A stretch of 64,000 nucleotides of DNA from Macrophomina tecta. Taxonomy: Eukaryota > Ascomycota > Dothideomycetes > Botryosphaeriales > Botryosphaeriaceae. A model generated the notes under the pieces. That model saw only the letters and a list, made by a program, of their open reading frames with translations. It did not search any database and had not been told where the DNA came from. How positions within the stretch are numbered: position 1 is the stretch's first letter; each line of letters opens with the position of its first letter. The position numbers and the translations under genes are program-made. Below, one piece after another: positions 1 through 11,239 of this stretch. The stretch is from contig JAKSGN010000006.1 of NCBI GenBank assembly GCA_024180945.1, forward strand, positions 3,658,001 to 3,722,000, given 5' to 3'.

Positions 1-3000
1 GTTTCCGCAGGTCGCGTGCTTGAGGGCGTCCATTGGGACACAGAAAGACGGGCCGCGGCGGGAGTGGCCACGCTCATACAGATGGACGAAGCAATCGCCG
101 TCTGAGAACCAGAGCTCAGCATCCTGGAGGCGTGCTGGTCAGTATGGAGGATGTGCCTCTGAAAGGACGGGCCTTGCATGAACAGCAAGGCTACGACTTA
201 CTCTTCGCAGGCCGTCCCACTGGGGAGACCGTCTCCCGCTGCCATCCCATCTCTTGACAGCCGGGACGGAGGCCGGCGAGGCAGCGGAGAGGATTGATGA
301 CTGCCTTTGCTTCATGGCTCCTGACGCCTGACGCAGAGGAGAAGGAGCAGTGGTGGTCGCTGCAGAAGCGGAGGGATCGCAGTGAGGCTGCTTACGGCCG
401 CGAACCCAAGGGCGCTTGCTTTGTATTTTCTCCTCGCAGCAGGCTGGGGTCGGGAGAGCTGCAGGCCGGGGGGATGCTTGGGAGGGCTGGCCCGGCGTGG
501 TGGGACCAGCCAAGAAGAGAGCAGCAGAGGACCGAGACGCCACGCAGCTGTGCCTGCGGGGACGAGCAGAGCGCAGCGACGACGAGCGGCCGGGTATATG
601 AATAGGTGCTGACATGGTCGGCAGGCAGACCAGAGCTGGGATGGGCGGGGGACGACCCTGCCGGCGACAGGCGTACCTCAAGCCGTGTGCGATGCGAGGG
701 CGGACGGACCGGGGATCTTGTAGACGGTGGATGATGCCACGACTGGCGGCGGCCGGCCGGTGACCGAGTGCAGCTGGAGCGCCGGCGGGCAGATGCAGTG
801 GCTCGTCGCGCCGCAGCAGCAGCAGGAAGGGAGTGAGCAGACCTTTAGAAGACGCGAGGCCAGGCGTCTGGACTGCGCGGCTGCTGGCGGCGCCGGCAGC
901 CAGCCAGCAGCTAGCACACGGCGCCTGCGCGGACGAGGCATGGCGGCGGCGTGCGTGGAGAAGTGAGAGCTGGCGACGGCCGCGGCTTCAGCTGTGGCGG
1001 GCGAGCAGATGGTGAGAGGCAGGCCAGGCGCCGGGGCCAGCCCTCTGCCTCTGCCTCTGCCTCTGCCTCTGCCTCTGCCTCTGCCGCTGCCGCTAGCCTC
1101 GTCCCCACGAGCCAGCCTGCGATCGCTGCCAGATCGCCGCGATACACTCCCAGCAAATCCTCCGCCGCATCAGCCCAAGCTCGCGCCCCTGCTGCTGAGA
1201 TTGCTCCCTGCTCCCTGCTCCCTGCTCCCTGCTCCTCGCACGCACGCGTCCACCGCCGCCTCTCGCACGAACCAGCTCCGACAGCCGCGCCGGCAGCTGC
1301 AACACACTGGATTCTTGCATCCACGACACCTGTGCCAGCCGCTTCCGGTCTCGCTGGCGGGCGGCATGCTCCCGGCCATGCATCCCGGCCTCAGATCCTC
1401 ATCTCGCCAAGCGCCTGATCCGCCGAAAGCATCCCCGTCCGACCAGGGCCGTTCCTGCTGTCTTTTTTCCCCCCCGTGCGGATGGGGCTCGTGTCGCTCG
1501 CCTGAAGAACACCCCCGCGCTGCGTCACGCTTCGTCCCAATTGCACGCGCATTTCGATCGTCGCCGGCCGTCGTGGACTCTAGCCCTGCTGCGTCATCCC
1601 GCGAGTGGCACTGGCGCCGGCCCCCCCGCTACCCGAGCCTCTGTGTGAGCCGCGTCGATCGCCTCCAACACCATCTCCACCATCCACTGACCTGCTGTGG
1701 ACCACCACCACGGATGCAGCTTACGCGCGCTTCGGGACTTTTGCTCCCCCAAGCGCGCCGCTGCCGTGGCCGCTGTCCGCCAGTGGCAAGCACTCCCGCG
1801 CCTCCCGTGCAGCACGTCGTGCCCGGCTCCACCGCCCACCTCTCCCTCCACCCATGGATATAGCCAACCGTTGGCCCATCTCCCTCCTACTTCACATGCT
1901 GCGCGTGTTTCAGCTCTCCCCTGCGCCCGCCGCTGCCGGCGAGTCATTGTGAGACTTTATAGCCCGCGCCATCCGGTCCTCTCTGCACTCGGTCTCCCCC
2001 AACGCCGATGTAGACCCCGAGGAATATCATCTACTTCGGAGAAACCTACAGAGACATATCTGGTCACTTTCTCTTCGCCATCGGCCATGCCTGTAGCTCT
2101 GTTTCACATCTTGACGATTTTCGTCGCTTCTCTTCCACCCTTTTCCTCAACGGTGCCCCCGCTGGTGGCATAATCCTGGCAGCCCAATCAATCGGATCAG
2201 CAGACGTCAACACCAAGAAAACCTTCGTTGCAAAGCCTTGATTGGCATATCCGACCAAGGCAAGCAGCCGCACAGCCGCGATACTCGCCATTGCCCCCAC
2301 CTTTTCCCCCTCCACCGAGCAAGCCGGCGCGAACTCCTCCTCCCCCCCGGTGCCCTTCTCAACGGATTACATTCTCCACCACCATCTTCCCTGCCACATA
2401 CCCCGCCGTCCAACTAAGCAATTCCCAAAAATACCCAGTCCTGAGACGACGGTGTTGCAAGATATATCGCGGAACGCGGCAATTATCCAATCGACATCTT
2501 TTTCTCTTCGGTTTCTCGACAGCCATCTCTGGCCATTAAGTCCGGTGAGGCAGCAAAAACATGCAGTTCTTACCGGAATCAAATGTGTCCCCACCCTTCC
2601 CCCTCCCAAGGAAAAAAAAAAAAAAAAGGCAAATGCCAAGCGTCAGCAGCGGTAACAAGAGTAGCAGTGCAGTCCAGCCTCCAGCAGCGTTCGTCAAATA
2701 AGCATTTGACACAGCAGCCGAACCCGACAACCGGGTTGATTGTGGTAGAGGCCGCGCGTTTCGGACAGCAACCGCGATCATGGGGCGCCGATAATTTTTT
2801 TTTTTTTTTTCACGTTGTCGCTCTCGCTGTCGTCTTACGAAGACGCCGAGCAAGATCTGCACGTGAGGTCAACCGCGGTCGCACTGATTCTTGGCTGCTC
2901 GTTGACGTAAATCGTGCAGAATGTTTTGTTTTATTGAGGCTCGCAAAAGCAAGGAGGTGATTTGGTACAGAATTGCTTTTGATTACGTGCTCCTGCAGTG

Positions 3001-3505
3001 CGAGAAGATACGATCCGTTCTGTGAGCTGCAGGAGCAGCAACGACAATCTCGTGATCAATTACGGGACCTGAAGCAGTCATCTGGACGTGAACCATTCTA
3101 TGATGTCAATTCGATTTTCTGTCAGGATGACCACTGCGGCACAGATATCCCGTCGATAGTTCATACGTCTGCCTTTCACCACGCATACGAGATCCTGGAA
3201 CCGCAAACTTTATTCCTCTTTCCGACGAGGATTCATTGATCCACACCCTGCTTTTATGCTTGAGGACTTCTGCATCGCGCAATAAAAAAAACAAATGGAA
3301 AAGAAAGAGAAGAAAAAAAAATGAAGCCAACAAACAAAAGAAACCGATATATAGCAAGCACAGAAATACCATGCTATTGCCCCAGCCCCACGAAACCCTG
3401 GTAAATCAGATTGTAAAACCCCCCTTCCCCGTCATCTATCGAGTGCCTGCTTACTCCCTCCCCACATCTATCCCCACCTATCCAAAACACAAGAGATGTA
3501 AAAGT
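1..3505. other. Non-coding stretch with simple repeats
   Basis: I see no supportable gene here. Open frames exist on both strands, but they are GC-driven, low in complexity (Pro/Ala/Ser/Arg-rich) and overlap one another. The stretch holds a CTCTGC hexamer array (about 1043-1085), a CTCCCTG heptamer array (about 1204-1235), an A16 run (2612-2627) and a T16 run (2795-2810). The last few hundred bases are the 3' flank of the minus-strand glycosyltransferase homologue ending at 3506. The left part could be promoter or 5' UTR of a gene outside the window. Confidence 0.6.
1043..1085. repeat. CTCTGC hexanucleotide microsatellite
   Basis: About seven consecutive copies of CTCTGC, decaying into CTGCCG at the right end. 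It reads as Leu-Pro or Ala-Ser dipeptides in spurious frames, which explains the long open frames over it. Confidence 0.85.
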
Positions 3506-5792
3506 TCACCATGGTTTCGAGACCGTGAGCCCGGCTCGCTCCCTCTCCTTCTCCCGATCCGCCAAGGCCTCCATCCCGACCAACCTTTCCTCTTCCTGCC
3601 TCAATCTCTCGATCTCTCCCGCCTTCCTCCTCCGCTCTTCCTCTTTCGCTTGCTTCCCGATCGCGTCGACGACTCCCGCGACAGCAGCCTCTGCAGCGGA
3701 CGTGGCGGCTTTGACTTCGTCGTGGCTCCAGTCGTGGCGGTCGAGGAGGGATTGGAGGTGCAGGGTTGATTGGAGGAGGGTTTCGAGGAGGGGGCCGGCG
3801 ATGCCGGAGGGGGAGGAAGAGGAGGATGGGAGCTCGGTGTGGAGGCTCGAGATGGTGGAGGTGGCGTTGCTGAGGGCGAGTTGGGCGATGGAGAGGAGGG
3901 CGTGGCGGGCGTGGGCGGTGTGGTGGCGGTTGAAGCGGGAGGATGCCTGTGTATCACCATGCCGTATCAGTACCCATATGGCCCGACTTCTTCCAGCGCC
4001 CCGTGAAGCGAGGGTTTACAGCAAAACCAGGCGGACATGACAGAACGCAGACCTGGCCGCAGCCGGATGAAGTGATGCAGAGTAGTTCTCAGGAGCAGTT
4101 GCGTTTTCGACTCACCTTCTCCAAGCCCCCAACCACAACCTGCAGCCTCCGCGCCTTGCCCTCCTCGTCCGCCGAGCCGTCCAGGTCCACCTCCGCCAGC
4201 GCCTCCCGCGCCCGCCCGCACCGGCTCTCCATCGCCCGCCGCACCTCCTCGCTGACTTCTTGCCGCCAGTTGTGCACGCTCGCCTCCATCTCGCGCACCA
4301 GCCGCAGCACCTCCTCCTTCAGCTTCTCCACGCGCGGGCTATGGCCACCCTTGCTCTCATCCTCACCTCCCGTAGCCGGCGTATAACCCGGGTCCACGTA
4401 CCCAACCGGCGAAGCGATCCCACCAGACGCGGACGCAGACGCAGACGCGGACGCGGACGCATACGAAGACGAAGCAGCAGCCCTCCCCTCCCAAAACCCC
4501 CTCGCCTCCTCCGCGTACCACGTCTCCTCCAGCGGCGCCTCCCACAGCGGCAAGCGGGCCTCCGCGCGCGCGAGCCAGTGCTCGAAGCGACGGGCCAAGA
4601 CGACGCTGTTTTCGCCGCCGTCACGCCAGCGCCTGCCTTCTTCGGCCGTACTGTTCGCAGGGGCGAGGGGCAGGTCGAGGACGAAGGAGCCGCGGTGGAT
4701 CTGATGAGCAGGAGGGTTGCCGGATGTGGAGCTGGTGTCTGGGTCTGCGGGATCGGTGTGCGAGAGGGTCGGGGCCGAGGGGGCGGCCGCCAGGGGGATG
4801 CTGGGCGGCCAGCAGTTGAGCCAGTGGGTGGGGAGCGCGAGAGCGTGGTCGGCTGGGGAGAGTGGCGGGGGGAGGGCGAGGAGCGATGGGAGCGGCATGA
4901 CGGTGTTGCTCGAGGAAGAGGGGTCATGGTGTTGGGTTTGCTCCGTCGCGGTCGTTGCGCGCGAGACGAGGGTGGTGAAGAGGTCGACGGTCCATTCGTG
5001 AATTTTGGCGGCGAAGACGGTATGGGCCAGGTCGGGCGATGGAGAAGTGGAGGTTGTTGTTCGTTCCGGGTAGAGGAGGTGGCGGGAGGCCAGGGTTGAG
5101 TTCTCGTTAGGCGGGAGGAAAAGCTCGAGGGGAACGTTGGGGTTGAGGATGATGGTGGTTTCGGGGAAATAGTAAAGCCATTCTAGGCGCTCTGGTTGAG
5201 GCTTACTCAGTTCGGCTTGCAGGACTGAGAGCATATGAGTAGCGAAGTTTTCATAAGCACTTGATGATAGCTGCTCCCGCATAATGTAGTGTTGGTAGCC
5301 GTGGCGCTTGTCGTGGACCGTATGAGTTCTAACGGCGCGGTCGATGTACTCATTCTCGGGGTTGTTGAGGATGGAGACCTTGCCAACGATGACACTATGT
5401 TCCTCCTTTGGTGGCTCAGGTGCGTGATAGCTTGATGGTTTCATGCTCTTGCTATGATCTCTCCACGGCGGCGGAATCATAGCACCATACACTTTCTCCA
5501 TGGGCAGCCATGACCCAATCTTGTCCTTGATCTTGGCCATCGCTTCCGAATGCCACTTTGCGGTGGCGGGATGGTCTTCATCGCTCAATGTTGTTACTTC
5601 TGGTGGCAGAAGTGGTTCTGCAGAAGGTGCGTCGTAGTCATGAGCAGGGTAGAAGCCCGTCTCGGAAATTTCCTTCGCATAAGGAGCCGCTTCTTCCAGG
5701 AAACTGCCAAAAATGAATAAGAGGCCTAATGCAGACAGGCTTACGACGATGGCTTTGAAGCCTCTGCCGCCAAGAGCGGTGAGACCGCGCAT
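3506..5792 (-). CDS. GT34 (GMA12/MNN10-like) glycosyltransferase homologue lacking DxD
   Basis: Exons 4116-5792 and 3506-3946, with a phase-0 GTGAGT..ACACAG intron, give 705 residues. The start at 5792 is preferred over an in-frame upstream ATG at 5978 because it places a signal-anchor directly at the N-terminus (about residues 12-31, Golgi type II topology). The middle aligns by eye with the GMA12/MNN10 galactosyl/mannosyltransferase family: a K-V-S-I-L-N strand (138-143), DKRHGY (161-166), an E-W-L-Y-Y core (204-208), then I-I-L-N-P-N-V-P-L-E plus L-P-P, and later an H-E-W-T-V-D-L-F segment and a W-L-N box. The usual metal/sugar-nucleotide DxD just before T-I-I-x-N-P is P-E-T (210-212), so both Asp are missing. 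After it come Ser/Thr-rich loops, an Ala-Ser dipeptide run encoded by a GAC-GCG/GAC-GCA repeat, and a charged C-terminal tail of about 200 residues with coiled-coil character. Family placement is fairly sure; catalytic activity is doubtful. It may act as a non-catalytic partner in a Golgi glycosylation complex. Confidence 0.75.
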
Positions 5793-7106
5793 GATTTCGC
5801 GGGGGCTGGTGTTGAGAAAGGCTGGATGAAACGGTGTCGGATAATCGGCAGCACAGGGTAGAAGGAGCACTACAAGACAGGAAACGAGGGTGACACCAGA
5901 AGAGGGACGAAGACAAGGGGAAGTAAAATGGAGCAGTAATTGAGGATGGTCGCTAGGACTTGCCTTCCCTCGGCTCAAGCTTTGCCATCTCTCGGCGGCT
6001 AGGCGGTGCCCTCACTTCACTGGGGAATGCAACAGCCCAGAACGAGGCGGTGCTCTTCGGGGCCTGAAACTCAGGCACCGGCAGGCCTTTGCACCCGCGT
6101 CGCCATGGCACCCTTATGTCTTTTCATCGTAGCCGGGAGCTCCAAGACCTAATGGACGCCAACACGACAAGAAGCCGCCACATCCGCGCGAGTCAACCTC
6201 GTTTGTGCTGCGACAGTTGCTGCGACGACTTTCGAACGTAGGGGCAACGCCTCGAGGTGATTACGCATACTGCTTTGATGCGTTTCTTCGAGTGGTACAT
6301 GCTGCTGCTTGGCTGCTTGGGTTATTCCTTGGTTGGGACGGCGGCTGGGGGAGAATGGAGGGGCCACACTATATGCAAGGCCCGAGATACGCTAACCAGA
6401 TTGGGCATGGAGGTGCACACCCACAGGCTTTCCCCAACCTCACCTCCTGCCCCTCAAGCCCTTTGTGTCGCTTTACGCGCTCGCACCCGTGCTTCCGCTT
6501 CAGCGAATCCTTCCATGGCTCATGCGTTCATTGGATATATATGCAGATCTGACACTTCTCACCAGCGCCTGTCCTTCCGCAAGGTATTCATTGATTCAAT
6601 GGGATGCATCTACCGAAAAAGTACCCCAATCACGCGTTTTGAAGAGACGCTCTGGGAACATGGGTCGGACCAGTGGATCCCTTGCAGATTCAAAATACCC
6701 AAATACGCGAAATCTTTCCAGCTATGACACAAAGGACTCTGCTTTAGTTTTGCTGTCTTATTAAAGAGAGCCCGAATTCACGTCCGCCACTGCGATTAGG
6801 CACTCGACAAACAGCCGTAGTGCACTTGAAGCTGGAAAAAGACGATTCCAGGTTGTCGCATCATGCTTCTACCACCTTCAGACATCAAGAACTCGCTGGC
6901 ATTAGTATAAGTGGTAGCTGTCTTGAACTGGGAGGGGTGCTCTAACAACTCGTGAAGTGCAAGCGTGCTTCGCCGACACGCCCGACCTGTAGGCCCCTGA
7001 AGACAAAAAAATTGCCGGCGAAGAACTCGTCGGGATACCGGAGGAAGTGGCCCACTGCGTTCGCGACAGGGCTTCCGGGGAAGACGGCATGAACTTGGAT
7101 GGTGCC
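5793..7106. other. Intergenic stretch, no gene seen
   Basis: This lies between the starts and stops of two minus-strand genes. It should hold the promoter and 5' UTR of the glycosyltransferase homologue and the 3' flank of the eIF4E-motif protein. A 156-codon plus-strand frame at 6257-6727 has no recognisable domain and no flanking splice pattern, so it is not called. Confidence 0.5.
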
Positions 7107-8313
7107 TCAAGAGATGGCATCGACGGCGCGGATTACTTCCTGCTTCTCCTCACCCAGCTGGTTTGAAATTCCACCAATCATAGTAAGTGCGTCATTGAAT
7201 CTGCAGGGGATTTTGAGAGGTTCACTGGGGTGTTCCGTTGGGTCTCCATTGGTCGCCGGGCGCTCAGTGCTGTGGCCACAAGGAGCATCGTGTTGCTTCT
7301 GTGCCTCCTCAATTGACGGCCGAGGTACAGTCTCGAACGCAGCAACGGCGGCTTTCTGCTCCACCTTCGTATCGTCTCGAGCCTGGAAGAAAATAGCAAG
7401 CTCCTTGCCAGCATTTACCATATGTTCAGTCTTCGTCTTAGGTTGCTCCTTGGACGGTTTAGCTTTGGTCTGAAGCTTTACACCAAAATCCTTTCGGTCT
7501 GGCGTCCCCACGAGGTTGGCCAGAACATGGGCTGTGCTGTTGGGCCTCACCTTCTCGAGACGGTCAATCTCTTTGTTCAGCTGTTCGCCCAGGTGCTGGA
7601 ACCTGCTCACGGGCAGGTTCTGTGGGTTTTCGCAGTTGTTGTGAAGAATCATCCTCACTTGACAGAAAGCCATCTTCTGGTGCAGGAGCTCGGTAGACTC
7701 CTGGTTCAGTACCCTCCACTGCTGGATCAACTGTAATCCCTCGGCGGCCAACTGCGCTTCCTTGGCCTTCAGCCGCTCTTCCTGGACCGCAAGCCTCTCG
7801 TGTGTTCGATTCTGCAGGAAAGTTACGATCTTGCGTCTTTGTTCCATTGGATCCGTGGTCGTAAAAGGTTGCTCGTGCTTCTCTTCCTGCGTATCGCCAG
7901 CAGTGAACGGTTGCTCATACTTCAAAACCTGTATCTTAGCTTGAGATTTCTACTGCAGCGCTTTGTGAGGGACGAGCGCGGAGATGACTAACCCTATTGC
8001 GGGCCGGAGTAACGCTGATGGACGGAACGCGAGACTTGGGCGGAGGAGTAATCAATAGCGGCATGTTTGACGCGGGCGGCTTCCACAGAACTCCCCTCGA
8101 TATAGGCGAATTCGACATAGGCGTCTTCGGGGGCGGACGGGAGGGCGGACGGGAGGGCGGAGTAACACCTGCCCAGCGTAGGTTCCGGTCTAGGCCCGCC
8201 GGCGGGTGGATAGAGATTTGGCGGAAGGACAACAAGAAGTCCTTGTCGTACCTGCCCCTGCCGCCCTGAACAGCAGGGTTGCGAGCCGGATTGGGCGGAC
8301 ACCGGCCGTCCAT
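7107..8313 (-). CDS. Coiled-coil protein with eIF4E-binding motif
   Basis: Exons 7993-8313 and 7107-7928 are joined by a 64-nt phase-0 intron (GTTAGT..CTAAG..ACAG), giving 380 residues. The start is fixed by an in-frame TAG three codons upstream of the ATG at 8313. Near the N-terminus, R-Y-D-K-D-F-L-L (21-28) exactly matches the eIF4E-binding pattern Y-x4-L-hydrophobic used by eIF4G and 4E-BPs, with the dorsal-site Tyr22 and Leu27-Leu28. The following S-F-R-Q-I is also eIF4G-like. The rest of exon 1 is Pro-rich and disordered. Exon 2 starts with two E-Q-P-F-T repeats and continues into a Lys/Glu/Gln-rich helix with coiled-coil character (about 130-200). No MIF4G, HEAT or PABP-binding region is present, and fungal eIF4G is normally well over 1000 residues. 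It could be a 4E-BP-like translational regulator, an eIF4G-derived fragment, or a chance match in a disordered protein. Confidence 0.6.
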
Positions 8314-10689
8314 CGTGGAAGTCTAGTCTGGGAGAGAAATTCGGATCCAGATCTCGCTGTGGAAAGGCGGTGGAATCAAGCGGTGGAGGTGATGTCTGGA
8401 AGAGAGGCGTGTACGCGGCGATAGTGATGTAGAATAGCTACTACGCGCAACACGCGTCACGCGTTGTGCACGTTAATTGAGGAAATGTGGACTTCCAATG
8501 TCTGACGACTAGCTAGTATCAGGTGGGAAGACAGCTCGACTTCCAGCAACCATCCACCATCCTCTACGCAACGATTTCCAATTCTTCACAGCCACAGTTT
8601 CCCAGGTGCGTAGCATTTAGGTTATACTAGCCCGTATACTTGTCTATCTTAAACTGTTCTTCTGAAACGAATGGACAGAGGTATTCGGGAATCCGAGCAT
8701 TCCAACAAAGGTACCGGTATAGGCTGATGGATTGGTCCGCAGATTTTCCGTAGCTTCCGCGGTGGTTCAACAATTTCTCTCCACTATGCCAGTCGGGCGA
8801 AGGTAATTAATCTTCAACACAACCTGCCCGTGCCATTCTCGCAACGCAAAGGAACGGTATTCCTGGGCTTTAGCGTGTGGGTACTGGGAGTTGAAGCAGT
8901 CGTCCATAACGCAAACCTCAACAATAGCTGGTGACGTCCAAATCCGGACGACTGCTTCAACTTCGCTTCGGTGTCAATAGTAGTCTATTGAACCCATGGA
9001 TGGATTCGAGGCCGGCAGCAGGAGAGAAATGTCATAGAAAAAGGGAAGTCGATCAGGACGGTCATTTCAACGGGTAGGACGCCATTGACGTGCAGACATA
9101 TGATCGAACTTGGAAGAAATCGGTAGCAGCGCGAAAACCCATGGGTCCTGACCAGCCGGGTGTGCGCGAGCGGCGCCTGTAAAGGAGGACAATCAAGTAT
9201 ACCCTTGGTAAGCGCTGGGATGGGCGTGGCATGACTCGGGGTTAGGGCCATCCCTCCACGCGCAACGACTCCCTTGTGTCATTCCACGAGTCGCCTTCGG
9301 TCGGTTTGCAAGACGAAACAATGCTAAGGGCAGAGGCGTCGGTTGCGCCGAATCATGAGAGTGGCGCGATAGATATTGCCCCGCTCACCGCCATCCTGGA
9401 GAGAGACGGGGTGGCTTCGTAGGGCCAAGAGACAGGGCCATTGGGTTCTGCAAGCCAAGGATGCGAGGGCTATCTCGCCTTTAGAGCACTCAATCGGAAA
9501 GCTTGAGTCTATTGCAACACATACAGGCCCGAAAGGGGATAGAGCAGATAGTTAAAAGGCAGCGCTGGCAGCTAGTGGCGGCGTCACTTTCCGCTATACG
9601 AAGAGGGGCGCAGGCGGGCGGGGCGCGGCCGGCTGCCCATCGACGGGGCTTTGGGGGGGGGGCAGCAGCAGGAGGCAGCGAGAGGCAGCGGGCCTGGTGG
9701 GTGCGGCGTTGGGGAATCAGCAGGCAGGCGGGGCTTCGGGGAGGGCAGATCGGCGGTCGGTTGCGGCGCATGGACTGGCAGAAAGAGGCTCGCGACGGAA
9801 AGTAGCGTGGGTAGCGCAGATCTATCGCGAGCACCGGCGCGGATCGGCATGGGCGGTGGCAGGCTGAGCACAGCCGGACGGAGGCGCAGGCCGGGCGGGG
9901 GAGAGCAGCGGCCGCGGCGCCAGCTGCAGCACGACGGGCGGCGAATGGGAGGATTTGGGGCCGGCATGGCGGCCGCAGGCTGCTGGCAGGCGTGAGCGCG
10001 CGCGCTGAGTGCGTTCGCGGGCTGCAGGCAGCGGGCCGGGGGAGCTCGTGTCATCGCCACGTGCGGGCAGGGCGCCAGATTGCGCGCGACAAATCAGCGG
10101 CCGGCAGGCTGCGTCCCTGGGCGGTCTTCACGGCCTCCTTGCCTGCTGCCGCCCACGCATTGGTGGACGCCAGGCCCTACCGCGCTACCAGCTGCCGGCC
10201 TCCAGCCCAGCCTGGAGCCCGCAGCGGCCACGCCCTCTCAACCCACCCACGCCGCCCACCCTCTCTCCGCCTGCCCGCTCTCGCACCTCTTTAAAACCCG
10301 CCTGCTTCTCTGCTGCCGCACCGCGCCCGCCCCCGGCAGCCCGGCGCCTGCGCAACGCTCAGTCTCAGACTGCTACTTTGCCCGGGCCCCCGCGCGCGCT
10401 ACCGATCTGCCCCTTGCCGATCCGCTCGCGGTCGCCCGGCCTCGTGAAACGCCAAACGCACGACGAGCCCGAAACAGCTGATCCTGCCGCACCTCGACCA
10501 GCCCACATCCTGGACTCCCTCGCGGCCGTCTTTTGTCCCTTTCCGCCGCCTTCCTGCCCTCCCCGTCGTCTTCTCTGCAGCATTCCGCGACACCAGTCCA
10601 CCTATCTCCCTACCAACCCAAGTCCGCTAGCCCAACGGCTTGAACCGCCCGACCGACACTCAAATCGTGACGCACCAGAATCCTTCGCA
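8314..10689. other. Intergenic stretch with an inverted repeat
   Basis: No supportable gene. It contains a perfect 17-bp inverted repeat (8889-8962, listed separately). The right half (9480-10689) becomes very GC-rich and pyrimidine-rich on the plus strand and probably holds the promoter and long 5' leader of the plus-strand gene starting at 10690. The long frames at 9584-10060 (-) and 10009-10890 (+) are low-complexity Pro/Ala/Arg frames. Confidence 0.5.
8889..8962. repeat. Perfect 17-bp inverted repeat with 40-nt loop
   Basis: The left arm, 8889-8905, reads AGTTGAAGCAGTCGTCC. The right arm, 8946-8962, is its exact reverse complement. The 40-nt spacer contains GACGTC. A further G-T wobble pair is possible outside the arms. 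There is no coding frame across it. It could be a hairpin RNA, a large dyad binding site or a remnant of a small inverted-repeat element. Confidence 0.85.
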
Positions 10690-11239
10690 ATGCCAAATTC
10701 TCTCGAGTCCTCGCGGCCAATGCTGAACGTAAGACGCCCCCGCCCCCATGCTTCCCTCGCTCGTATCTGCACCCGCTCCCTCGACCTCTCGTCCCACAAC
10801 ACCGCTACCACCACCACTACCACCACCACTACCACCACCACTACCACTACCACTGTCACCACCACCACCACCAATGTCCCTCCGCGCTGACGCCATGCAG
10901 TCTAGCGCTACCCGCAACTCTGCCCGCCTGTCCACCTACTCCAACGCTCCCACGCTCACGCCCTCGATTGCTCCCTCGACCACCTCCTCGATCGACCCTC
11001 GCGCTGCCGAGATCAAGGCATGGAACGCCGGCCTGGACCGTCTTGAGGACAAGCGCCTCACCTCGCAGCGCTATGTCGCCTCGCCCGACAAGATCGATAA
11101 CCTCAGCAAACTGGCGCTGGGAGCCAAGCTGGACCGCGCCCTGGCCCGTCGCATGAGCGAGCAGGACGCCGTCTTCAGGCACCGTACCCGCAGCAGCAGC
11201 GTCGACGAGAAGAGCGGCAGCGAGAAGGAGGACGCCTAG
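10690..11239 (+). CDS. Small conserved-type fungal protein, function unknown
   Basis: The preferred model joins exons 10690-10728 and 10901-11239 by a phase-0 intron (GTAAGA donor, CTGAC branch at about 10887, GCAG acceptor), giving 125 residues. Exon 1 encodes M-P-N-S-L-E-S-S-R-P-M-L-N. The second exon has a Ser/Thr-rich N-terminal part, then a charged helical block containing W-N-A-G-L-D-R-L-E-D-K-R and Y-V-A-S-P-D-K-I-D, followed by L-A-L-G-A-K-L-D-R-A-L and an acidic tail. I believe this block recurs in hypothetical proteins of other ascomycetes but cannot name a function. An unspliced alternative starts at ATG 10874 (M-S-L-R-A-D-A-M). The spliced model is favoured because the ACC microsatellite then lies in the intron and the branch and acceptor are good. 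No signal peptide or membrane segment is seen. Confidence 0.65.
10805..10873. repeat. ACC/ACT trinucleotide microsatellite
   Basis: Nearly continuous ACC units interrupted by ACT, about 70 bp long. In the preferred gene model it lies inside the intron 10729-10900 of the small conserved protein, between donor and branch point. The minus strand reads as a poly-Val frame. Confidence 0.85.

Noticed and set aside
994..1863. 289-codon plus-strand frame near the left end
   Set aside because: It is dominated by hexamer and heptamer repeats and Pro/Leu/Ser residues, with competing frames of equal quality on both strands.
4089..5978. Upstream ATG at 5978 as start of the glycosyltransferase homologue
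   Set aside because: It would add 62 residues before the signal-anchor, including a second hydrophobic stretch; the start at 5792 fits a type II Golgi protein better.
10009..10890. 293-codon plus-strand frame upstream of the small conserved protein
   Set aside because: It is probably GC-rich leader sequence; it ends in a poly-Thr run from the ACC microsatellite and lies in a different frame from the conserved exon.
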